23,600 nucleotides of DNA from JBCCFW01 sp039029535 (GTDB lineage Bacteria > Acidobacteriota > JBCCFW01). The notes beneath the pieces were generated by a model. That model saw only the letters and a program-made list of their open reading frames with translations, was not told the origin of the DNA and searched no databases. Where the stretch lies: contig JBCCFW010000117.1 in the NCBI GenBank assembly GCA_039029535.1, forward strand, positions 1 to 23,600, in the 5' to 3' direction. Position 1 is the first letter of the stretch. Each line of letters starts with the position of its first letter. Positions 1 to 5,727 of this stretch are shown here, one piece after another. The translations under genes and the position numbers were made by a program.

Positions 1-171
1 AACCGCCTCCAGGCTCGCGATCGCGTCGAACGCCTCCTCCGCTGCTCGACGTGCCCGAGACTCGTCGTGGTGATGCACCACGATCCGGCAGGTCGTGCCC
101 ATCAGATAGCGGGTCCGCTCGATGCGGGCCGCCGCGGCCGTCGTCGCCCCGAGGACGAGGACGAGCAGCAT
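1..171 (-). CDS. apbE: ApbE-like FAD:protein FMN transferase, N-terminal fragment (runs off the left edge)
   Basis: The reverse strand from 171 to 1 is open for 57 codons and starts with a hydrophobic stretch (MLLVLVLGATTAAAA). It continues with RTRYLMGTTCRIVV and then AAEEAFDAIASLEAV. The MGT motif, followed about 20 residues later by an A-x-x-AF-x-x-I-x-x-LE helix, is typical of the ApbE N-terminus. ApbE enzymes transfer FMN from FAD to a Thr of periplasmic or membrane flavoproteins such as RnfG/NqrC, and they are exported or lipid-anchored. The start is uncertain: an in-frame GTG at 201-199 would add VPVRSLPVFQ and give a more normal signal peptide with a positive charge. No clear Shine-Dalgarno is visible for either start. 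A promoter with a Fur box lies just upstream, which suggests iron-controlled expression. The catalytic part lies outside the window, so the assignment rests on the N-terminus only. Confidence 0.7.
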   Translation of the reverse strand, partial: MLLVLVLGATTAAAARIERTRYLMGTTCRIVVHHHDESRARRAAEEAFDAIASLEAV

Positions 172-252
172 CTGAAAGACAGGGAGGGATCGGACCGGCA
201 CGAGGCAGGACTCCGGGAACGGCTCTCTTGTTACTGGGCGCCGCAACGATAA

Positions 253-267
253 TGAGAGTCATTCTCA
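253..267. promoter_or_regulatory. Fur box (7-1-7 inverted repeat)
   Basis: TGAGAGTCATTCTCA is a 15-bp inverted repeat that differs from the ideal TGAGAATNATTCTCA at one position. With flanking bases (248-272) it also follows the longer GATAATGAGA...TTCTCAATATC pattern. It overlaps the -10 element of the promoter reading left into the apbE-like gene and lies about 65 bp beyond the 3' end of fur, so iron-dependent repression by the neighbouring Fur is the simplest reading. Confidence 0.75.
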
Positions 268-288
268 ATATCAAGTGGCAAGTGTCAA
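261..288 (-). promoter_or_regulatory. Sigma-70-like promoter for the apbE-like gene
   Basis: On the minus strand a perfect TTGACA (288-283) is followed after 16 bp by GAGAAT (266-261), which matches TATAAT at four of six positions. The -10 lies inside the Fur box, the usual arrangement for iron repression. Confidence 0.45.
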
Positions 289-331
289 GAAGCCGTTAGC
301 GGCCTCCAAGAAGCTCACGAGCGCCCAGGAC

Positions 332-829
332 TCAGTCCGCTGCTGCCGCTGGCCGTGATCGCGGCGCACCCCGCCGAGGGGCATCGGCAGCCTCGGCCGG
401 GCAGTCAGGGCAGGTCCCGTAGAGCTCGAGCCGGTGCCAGGTGAGCGTGAAGCCGTGGCGCTCGGCGATCGCGTCCTGGAGCTCCTCGATGGTCTCGTCC
501 TCGAACTCGATGATCCGCCCGCAATTCGTGCAAATCAGGTGGTCGTGGTGAGCCTGTCGGACCTCGTAGCGAGTGACGCCCTCTCCGAAGGCCCGCTCGC
601 TGGCGATGCCGGCCTCGACGAAGAGCTTCAGGGTCCGGTAGAGGGTCGCGAGACCGATGCTCGCGTCCTCCTTGGAGACCAGGGCGTGGAGCTCCTCGCT
701 CGTGAGGTGATCGTCGGTGGCCAGGAAGACATCGAGAATGAGCTCGCGCTGCCTCGTGCGGCGGAGACCGCGTCGATCGAGGAAGTGCTCGAAGGTCTCT
801 CGATGTGCCTTCAGGTCAATCGCGGTCAC
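332..829 (-). CDS. fur: Fur family ferric uptake regulator
   Basis: A 165-residue metalloregulator. Residues 20-80 form the winged helix (RRTRQRELILDVF, then ASIGLATLYRTLKLFVEAGI). The dimerisation and metal domain carries the Fur signature HHDH at 94-97, followed by C100-x-x-C103, H125 and a second CxxC at 140-143 that would hold structural zinc. The YRTL recognition helix and HHDHxxC motif favour Fur over Zur or PerR, but metal specificity cannot be proved from sequence. The start is GTG at 829, with GGGAGG 8 nt upstream. The last about 20 residues are Ala/Pro/Arg-rich and look disordered. The protein probably represses the apbE-like promoter at 261-288, where a good Fur box is visible. No Fur box is evident in its own promoter region. 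Confidence 0.95.
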   Translation of the reverse strand: MTAIDLKAHRETFEHFLDRRGLRRTRQRELILDVFLATDDHLTSEELHALVSKEDASIGLATLYRTLKLFVEAGIASERAFGEGVTRYEVRQAHHDHLICTNCGRIIEFEDETIEELQDAIAERHGFTLTWHRLELYGTCPDCPAEAADAPRRGAPRSRPAAAAD

Positions 830-858
830 CGCACTGGCCTCCCTTGGCGTGGTGCCCC

Positions 859-864
859 ATTCTA
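859..864 (-). promoter_or_regulatory. Candidate -10 element for fur
   Basis: TAGAAT on the minus strand matches TATAAT at five of six positions and lies 30 bp upstream of the GTG start. No convincing -35 hexamer is present at the usual spacing. The rest of 830-1037 holds no gene that I can support. Confidence 0.3.
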
Positions 865-1037
865 CCCCGGCATGAGGGAAAGAAGGTCACGAAGTCGACG
901 GAATGAGCCGGCGGGACGTCGGCCGATCTGTCGATTATCCTGAAGCCACGGGTCGACCGATTCGTCACTGCTGCGGGGAAGAGCTCGGTGCGTCCGACGA
1001 GGACGTCGGTCGCTGCGTGCTTTCGAGGAGTCGCACC

Positions 1038-2591
1038 ATGGTCACGAGAACGCTCATCGCGCTGCCCCTGGCGGTCGCCGTCCTGGCCGCTCCGGCGGCA
1101 GCTCAGTCTTCAAAGAGGGACACGGTCGACCGTCGTCCGACGTCGGTCTTGCTCGACACGGTCAAGGGCAAGGACCTGCGTGCGGCCCGCGACGCGATGG
1201 CCCAGCTCAAGAAGCGAGCCGGCCAACACGGCCGCATCCCCGCTCCCCTCATCCCCAAGACCTTCGAGGCCTTCAAGGAGGGGCTGAAGGTGCCCGACAC
1301 GGGCCTGCGTCGCTTCGTCGTCATGGGCTTGGAAGACTTCGGCCGAGTCAACCCGAAGTACGACGAGCAGGTCCACGACATCATGGAGCAGCTCCTGGTC
1401 GACGGTGACGCCACGATCCGCTGCACGGCGGCGCGTCTCCTGGCCGAGGACCTACGCCCCGAGCTCCAGGGCCTGTCGGTGCTCTGTAGCGCGGGTCGCA
1501 ACTCGTCGAACCAGAACGCGGCGATGCTCGGTCGTCTCGGTTACATCGCGGCGCTCGCTCGCCACTTCCCGGAGCGCTACGGCCAGGACAAGCAGAAGAA
1601 GATCGACCAGGCCGTGCTCGGCCTGGGCGAGGCGATCATCAGCGACGACCAGTGGGGTCGCGTGCTCGCGTACCACGGCCTGGGCCTGCTCGGCTCGGAG
1701 GCGATGGCCGCACGTCCGCATCTCGAGGACGCCGCTCTCGGGCTCATCGACGAGGAGACGACGGTCATGGCGACCGCGACCCTGCTCCGGATGGGCGTCA
1801 ACGACAAGGAGCTGCGCGATCAGCTTCGTCAGAAGGGTCCGGCTCACGCGCTGGGCCTGGCCATGACCGGCGTGCCCACCTACCCGGCGGAGCCCGTCAT
1901 CCGCGACCTCCTCGAGCGCGTGGACATCTCCAACCTCGAGCTGTCGGCCATGATGGGCGGCATCGGTCGCCTGGGAAAGCAGGTGCCGGACGTCCTCCCC
2001 ATCATCCTGAAGGACTCGCGAGCGGGCATCCGTGGTCAGGCGATGTACGGCTCCTCGCTGGGGCGTGCTCCCATCGACGAGCTTCGCCCCGCGATCGAGG
2101 CGGGCTTCCTCGCCGAGAAAGATCCCGGCGCCATCGGCTGGGCCTGCTCGGCCATGTCGGTCGTGGGTGAGTGGGGCACCACCTTGAAGCCCAAGATTCG
2201 TCAGCGTCTGAGCGAGCTGCTCATGAACAACTCGCCGGCTCGCGAGGCGGCATTCGTGCTCGTGCGCGGCGGTGATGCCGACCTGCGCGCGCTCGTCGAG
2301 GCGGGCTCGCATCCGGCAACACGCGTCCACGTGGCCGAGGTCGTCCGCATCGCACCAGACATCGCCCTGCCCGGCCTGGTCGAGCAGGCGGTCCTGGTGT
2401 CGGCCTCGAAGGACGAGAAGATGAAGCAGGCGGCGCTGCACGCCCTCACCAGCCTCGGCGCCGACGGAGCTCCCCTGCTCTGCAACATGGCGATGAAGAA
2501 GGGCAAGAATCAGGCGGCGGCGAAGGCCCTGCTCGGTCAGCTCCGCAACGTCATCCCCGGCCTGAGCAGCTGCGGGGCCAATCAGGGATAG
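1038..2591 (+). CDS. Secreted HEAT-repeat-like alpha-solenoid protein
   Basis: This encodes 517 residues from the ATG at 1038, preceded by GAGGAG (1025-1030) at a 7-nt spacing. The frame is open further upstream, but only this start gives a clean Sec signal peptide (MVTRTLIALPLAVAVLAAPAAA, cleavage before Q23). The mature protein is a run of helix pairs of about 35-40 residues, for example DATIRCTAARLLAEDL, QWGRVLAYHGLGLLG, AREAAFVLVRGGDADLRALVEAG and MKQAALHALTSLGADGAPLL. This is the pattern of HEAT/ARM-type solenoids. No catalytic motif is visible. Such proteins usually act as binding scaffolds; the partner here is unknown. It is transcribed alone and faces the DHFR unit tail to tail. I see no clear promoter. 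The fold class is likely, but the function is unassigned. Confidence 0.85.
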   Translation: MVTRTLIALPLAVAVLAAPAAAQSSKRDTVDRRPTSVLLDTVKGKDLRAARDAMAQLKKRAGQHGRIPAPLIPKTFEAFKEGLKVPDTGLRRFVVMGLEDFGRVNPKYDEQVHDIMEQLLVDGDATIRCTAARLLAEDLRPELQGLSVLCSAGRNSSNQNAAMLGRLGYIAALARHFPERYGQDKQKKIDQAVLGLGEAIISDDQWGRVLAYHGLGLLGSEAMAARPHLEDAALGLIDEETTVMATATLLRMGVNDKELRDQLRQKGPAHALGLAMTGVPTYPAEPVIRDLLERVDISNLELSAMMGGIGRLGKQVPDVLPIILKDSRAGIRGQAMYGSSLGRAPIDELRPAIEAGFLAEKDPGAIGWACSAMSVVGEWGTTLKPKIRQRLSELLMNNSPAREAAFVLVRGGDADLRALVEAGSHPATRVHVAEVVRIAPDIALPGLVEQAVLVSASKDEKMKQAALHALTSLGADGAPLLCNMAMKKGKNQAAAKALLGQLRNVIPGLSSCGANQG

Positions 2592-2636
2592 CCCGAGCCT
2601 CCAGGAGCGTCTGGGGTCAACGCCCCGCGCGTGATC

Positions 2637-2670
2637 ACGGCGTGCCTGCGCAACTGCGTCGGCACGCCGT
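2637..2670. terminator. Candidate bidirectional terminator hairpin
   Basis: A perfect 10-bp inverted repeat (ACGGCGTGCC at 2637-2646 and GGCACGCCGT at 2661-2670) encloses a 14-nt loop that itself contains CGCA/TGCG. It lies between two convergent genes, 46 bp after the HEAT gene stop and 15 bp after the DHFR stop. Neither side has a U tract, so it could also act as an RNA 3'-end stabiliser. Confidence 0.55.
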
Positions 2671-2684
2671 CGTCGCCTCTGGGG

Positions 2685-3146
2685 TCAGACCTTGCGTCGG
2701 TAGAGGACGAGCTCCCAGCCGTCGCGAGGTTCGCGTCGTGCGGCGACCCAGTCGGCCTCGTCGAACTCGGGGAAGAAGACGTCGCCGTCGTGCTCACCCT
2801 CGATGAACGAGAGGTGCATCTCCGTGGCGAGGGGCAGGCAGGCCTCGTAGATCGCCGCACCACCGGCGCAAAACACCGGCGCGCCACGGCTCAGCGCCAG
2901 CTCGTGCGCCTCTTCGACGCTGGTGGCGGTGAGCTGACCCGTCACCGACTCGGGTGAGCGGGTCACGACGACTTGCGTGCTCTCGGTGAGGTCGGGCCCG
3001 AAGATCTCGTGCGAGCGCCGCCCGAAGATGACGGTGGCTCCTCGCACGGAGCGCCGGAAGTGCTCGTACTCCTCGGGGATGCTCCAGGGGAGGCGATCCC
3101 CCTTCCCGATGACCCGGTCCTGGCCGAGCGCCGCGATGAGAATCAG
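2685..3146 (-). CDS. folA: Dihydrofolate reductase, apparent CTG start
   Basis: This encodes 153 residues and catalyses NADPH-dependent reduction of dihydrofolate to tetrahydrofolate in the cytoplasm. The N-terminus reads (M)ILIAALGQDRVIGKGDRLPW and matches E. coli DHFR almost residue for residue. E26 falls at the position of the catalytic acid Asp27. GRRSHEIFG matches the NADPH-binding GRxTxExxG segment, and CAGGAAIYEACLP matches the GGxxxY motif. Length is normal (E. coli 159). No ATG, GTG or TTG occurs in frame near the expected N-terminus. The best start is CTG at 3146-3144, which overlaps the TGA of the upstream gene (CTGA), so translation is probably coupled to it. ATT at 3143-3141 is a weaker alternative. 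No Shine-Dalgarno is visible at normal spacing. No thymidylate synthase gene is present in the window. Confidence 0.93.
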   Translation of the reverse strand: MILIAALGQDRVIGKGDRLPWSIPEEYEHFRRSVRGATVIFGRRSHEIFGPDLTESTQVVVTRSPESVTGQLTATSVEEAHELALSRGAPVFCAGGAAIYEACLPLATEMHLSFIEGEHDGDVFFPEFDEADWVAARREPRDGWELVLYRRKV

Positions 3147-4108
3147 CGGTCGCGAACGGCGCGGACAGCCTCTTGGACGAGGTAGGGATCGTTGGGCATG
3201 AGACTCGACACGCGCTCGGGCGGAAGCTGCGCGCCGTCCTCGGTCAGCTCGACGAAGAGGATGCTGTAGGCGTCCACCCACCAGGTCACGACGGCGTAGG
3301 TCTCTCGGTCGCCATCGGTGCCGGAGTGCACGCGGATGTCGGGTGAGAGCAGCGCCTCGGTCCGCACGACCGGCGGCAAGCGACGCGAGCTGCTCCGGCT
3401 GGTGAGGCCGGGGCGGGGTGCTTGCTCGATGGGCGGGAGCGGGAGGATGGGCGCGTTGAACTCGTGAAGGTCGACCGAACGACCGTCGATGATCGGAATG
3501 GGGATTTCGGGAATGCTGTAGTTCGGGCGGAATGAGGTGGCATCCAGCCCGTATCGACCCGTCGTCAGGTTCACGGGGTCCAGCGTGATCGCGTGGACCA
3601 TGTCGCCAACGGCCACCACCTCGACCAGAAGACCACCACGAAGAGGCGTCGGTGCCGTGGCGCGACCTTCCCGGGTGATGCCGGCCATCACGACTTCTGG
3701 ACTGCCGGCAGCCTGATTCAAGACGACGAGCCAACCATCCTCACGGGCGAGCACGCGCGGCTGTCCAAAGACGCCTGGCGCGGTGATTGCCTGGGTCGCA
3801 TGCCACCGCGCACCGCCTGCGGGAACAACCGCTGCCTGCACGTGACCCATGGCGGGACGGCCCCAGGCAACGAGCAGTGCCCCGGAGCTGACGGCGTGAC
3901 TCGGCACCCCATCACCGAAGGAATCACCCATCGGATTGAGGTGTCGCTCGGTGACCGGGCCGTCCACTCGCCAGATGGAACCCTCGACTGGCGTGACCTC
4001 GAAACGGGCACCCGCAAAGGCCGGAGTCATCACGACTTCGGCACTCGCGGGGGAACAGAAGACGAAGGCAAGGGCGACAAGAGGCGCGGCAGAGAACCTC
4101 GTGCTCAT
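3143..4108 (-). CDS. Secreted protein of unknown function
   Basis: This encodes 321 residues from the ATG at 4108, whose ATGA overlaps the stop codon of the upstream HTH-TPR gene. A Sec signal peptide (MSTRFSAAPLVALAFVFCSPASA, cleavage before E24) is clear. The Cys at 18 is not in a proper lipobox. The first two-thirds of the mature part contain short beta-type strands that recur (SGALLVAWGRP, EDGWLVVLNQ, VEVVAVGDMVHAITL), which hints at a propeller-like fold. A Pro-rich linker follows at about residues 195-235 (IPEIPIPII, APILPLPPIEQAP), and then a C-terminal part with ETYAVVTWWVDAYSILFVEL. I recognise no family or catalytic motif. The frame also opens upstream to 4186, but that start lies inside the preceding gene and would spoil the signal peptide. 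Gene order suggests co-expression with the regulator above and DHFR below. Confidence 0.8.
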   Translation of the reverse strand: MSTRFSAAPLVALAFVFCSPASAEVVMTPAFAGARFEVTPVEGSIWRVDGPVTERHLNPMGDSFGDGVPSHAVSSGALLVAWGRPAMGHVQAAVVPAGGARWHATQAITAPGVFGQPRVLAREDGWLVVLNQAAGSPEVVMAGITREGRATAPTPLRGGLLVEVVAVGDMVHAITLDPVNLTTGRYGLDATSFRPNYSIPEIPIPIIDGRSVDLHEFNAPILPLPPIEQAPRPGLTSRSSSRRLPPVVRTEALLSPDIRVHSGTDGDRETYAVVTWWVDAYSILFVELTEDGAQLPPERVSSLMPNDPYLVQEAVRAVRDR

Positions 4109-5271
4109 GATGCGGCCCTCAGCAAGGCTTCGTAGGCGAGGAGATTCGGGGTACACGAGTGCACCTGCTGGTAATGCAGGTGGCACTCGGCCAAGTACTG
4201 CTCACTCTCCAACTCGAGGCCGCGCTCCTCGAACAGGAGGTAGAGCTCGAACGTCACGTCGAAGAGCTCGTCGAGCGCGTGTCCTTCACGGGCCAAACTT
4301 CGCGCCAGGAGCAATGGCTCACGCGCGAGCTCGATGTCACCCGCACGGCGGTGGATGACACCGAGGTTCTTCCAGGCAAGGGCTTCCACGTGACGATGCC
4401 CACAGGACCTGGCGTCACGTGCGATGCGCTCGTACTCGGAGACTGGCTGCTCCCCGAGGAGCTCCTGGGCAGCCGCTTCCATGAAGTCCAAGGCCAGCCA
4501 CTTCTGACTGTCCTCGCTCGTGATGAGCCGTCGAGCGTCACGGATGAGGAAGAGCGCCTCGTGGATCTCCTCGTCGTCCACCTCCAGGGCCTGCTCCGCC
4601 TTGAGAAGGAAGAGGCGGACCTGCGTGTGAATGAGCCCCCAGCGCCATTCCGGTGCGAGATCGTGCGGGGCGTGCTCCACCGCGAGCTGAGCTGATTGCG
4701 CCGCAAGGCTGAAGTGCCCAGCGTTGACCTGCTGATCAGCGAGGTAACGGAAGACCTGGTAGCGCTGGTCCGGCTCGACGCTGTGGTGCTCGCTGAGGTC
4801 CATCAGGATGAGGAGGGCCGTCCGGCCCATGCCCAGCATCCCCATCGATACCGCGCGCTGGGTTCTCCAGGCCGCCCAGTCGGACGGTCGCTCCGCCAGA
4901 GCCTCACCGCTGGCCGCGGCCGCAAGCGCGGTCTCCCAATCGCCATCACGCCAGGCCTGGTTGTGGACCGACGAGAGCTGCTCCAGCCTCGCACCCAAGT
5001 TAGCTTTATCAACGATCTGTTGGACGACTAAGAGGTCCAACATCTCGTGAAGTGAGAGACGGTGCAGGAGCGAGAGAGTGAAGCACTCCTCCGTGCTCGG
5101 CGTCAGCGAGCCGACCTCGAAGTGCCGCAGCCGAATCTCGTCGAGCTCCGCGGAGCCGATCCGAACGGCGTGGACCTCGCGAGCCTGGCTGGCCAGCTCG
5201 CCGAGCTTGCGGATTCCACGCAATCGCCGCAGCTCGGCTCCCACGAAGTTGACGGTCTTGGGTTCACTCAC
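4105..5271 (-). CDS. XRE-like HTH and TPR regulatory protein
   Basis: This encodes 388 residues from the GTG at 5271, with GGAG 5 nt upstream. An ATG at 5361 is in frame but lies upstream of the likely promoter, so the GTG is preferred. Residues about 10-80 resemble a degenerate Cro/C1 helix-turn-helix: GAELRRLRGIRKLGELASQAR, then an insertion, then RHFEVGSLTPSTEECFTLSLLHRLSLHEMLDLL, which follows the usual xxFExGxxxPS...L...L pattern. From about residue 105 onward it is all helical, with TPR-type pairs (WETALAAAASGEALAERPSD, AGHFSLAAQSAQLAVEHAP, AGDIELAREPLLLARSLAREG). This is the architecture of peptide- or protein-sensing regulators. It overlaps the secreted-protein gene by ATGA. It faces the STAND regulator across a 455-bp control region, so the two may share or cross-regulate operators. 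The DNA-binding role is inferred from the weak HTH. Confidence 0.8.
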   Translation of the reverse strand: MSEPKTVNFVGAELRRLRGIRKLGELASQAREVHAVRIGSAELDEIRLRHFEVGSLTPSTEECFTLSLLHRLSLHEMLDLLVVQQIVDKANLGARLEQLSSVHNQAWRDGDWETALAAAASGEALAERPSDWAAWRTQRAVSMGMLGMGRTALLILMDLSEHHSVEPDQRYQVFRYLADQQVNAGHFSLAAQSAQLAVEHAPHDLAPEWRWGLIHTQVRLFLLKAEQALEVDDEEIHEALFLIRDARRLITSEDSQKWLALDFMEAAAQELLGEQPVSEYERIARDARSCGHRHVEALAWKNLGVIHRRAGDIELAREPLLLARSLAREGHALDELFDVTFELYLLFEERGLELESEQYLAECHLHYQQVHSCTPNLLAYEALLRAAS

Positions 5272-5276
5272 GCCGG

Positions 5277-5282
5277 CTCCCC
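5277..5282 (-). promoter_or_regulatory. Shine-Dalgarno that decides the GTG start of the HTH-TPR gene
   Basis: GGGGAG on the minus strand, with 5 nt between it and the GTG at 5271-5269. No comparable site precedes the in-frame ATG at 5361. Confidence 0.6.
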
Positions 5283-5350
5283 GGGTCGGTCCATCACGGT
5301 GGAAGCAGTCACCGGATGGCGCGCACTCGAGCGTCGCTTTGAATGGAGCG

Positions 5351-5379
5351 ATCGTAGCCAAGGGCTCTAAGCGTGAAAA
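5351..5379 (-). promoter_or_regulatory. Candidate promoter for the HTH-TPR / secreted protein / DHFR unit
   Basis: On the minus strand TTTTCA (5379-5374) and TACGAT (5356-5351) are separated by 17 bp, matching the consensus hexamers at four positions each. Transcription would start near 5344 and leave a leader of about 70 nt before the GTG. Confidence 0.3.
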
Positions 5380-5415
5380 GAAATCTCGCTCCCTTGTCGA
5401 AAGACAATCGGTCCC

Positions 5416-5635
5416 TCCACAGGCAGCGCTCCGAGGCTGTCCACAATCGTCGACACCGTGACTTCCGCGACGACCCGCAGTCCTTCCTCATGTCTTCCAC
5501 AGGTTGCGGATCGCGCGAGATCGGCCCATGACCTAGCCACGACTAGCTAGCCGCCAGAGAATCAGCCAGGCAGCAATGCGCGGTCTCCCGAGGCGCCGGC
5601 GGAAAATCCACAAGGTCGGGTCCACCGCATCCACA
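5416..5635 (+). repeat. Cluster of five TCCACA motifs (operator-like or DnaA-box-like)
   Basis: TCCACA occurs at 5416-5421, 5440-5445, 5496-5501, 5607-5612 and 5630-5635, always on the plus strand. The first and last pairs are 24 and 23 bp apart. The 9-mers (CCCTCCACA, CTGTCCACA, TCTTCCACA, AAATCCACA, GCATCCACA) match the DnaA box TTATCCACA at six or seven of nine positions; CTGTCCACA matches the high-GC form TTGTCCACA at eight. Sites 1 and 3 share a longer TCCACAGG-N2-GCG. The identity of the binding protein is unknown. Confidence 0.6.
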
Positions 5636-5706
5636 ACCTTTGCACCACCGGGCCCGCCGCGGCGTTCTGGGACGCCCCGTTCCCCACGTGCCCCGATAAG
5701 ACACGA

Positions 5707-5727
5707 ATGTTCGCTCCCACCCCCTGA
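5707..5727 (+). other. Possible six-codon leader reading frame overlapping the STAND gene start (TGATG)
   Basis: ATG TTC GCT CCC ACC CCC TGA encodes MFAPTP, and the stop shares its last A with the ATG at 5727. GATAAG at 5695-5700 would place a transcription start close to 5707, so the small frame could be leaderless. No Shine-Dalgarno is seen for either start. This may be chance. Confidence 0.25.

Larger units (their letters stand above)
5272..5726. other. Divergent control region between two TPR-type regulators
   Basis: This is 455 bp without a credible gene of normal length. It is somewhat richer in A+T than its surroundings. It holds the candidate promoter of the left unit, five TCCACA motifs on the plus strand, a CTAGCTAG palindrome near 5543 and a tiny reading frame that ends on the start codon of the STAND gene. 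Confidence 0.6.

Noticed and set aside
291..302. Terminator after fur (GCCG-TTAG-CGGC)
   Set aside because: The stem is only 4 bp with no U tract.
903..1037. N-terminal extension of the HEAT protein
   Set aside because: It would bury the signal peptide; GAGGAG and the ATG at 1038 give the normal start.
3147..3734. Upstream extension of the DHFR frame by almost 200 codons
   Set aside because: It overlaps the secreted-protein gene out of frame, and its Arg/Pro/His-rich product is a typical GC shadow.
5272..5726. Chromosomal replication origin, because of DnaA-box-like motifs
   Set aside because: Motifs are imperfect and all on one strand, there is no strongly AT-rich unwinding block, and none of the usual neighbours (dnaA, dnaN, gidA, parAB, rpmH) is present. 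Kept only as a finding to test.
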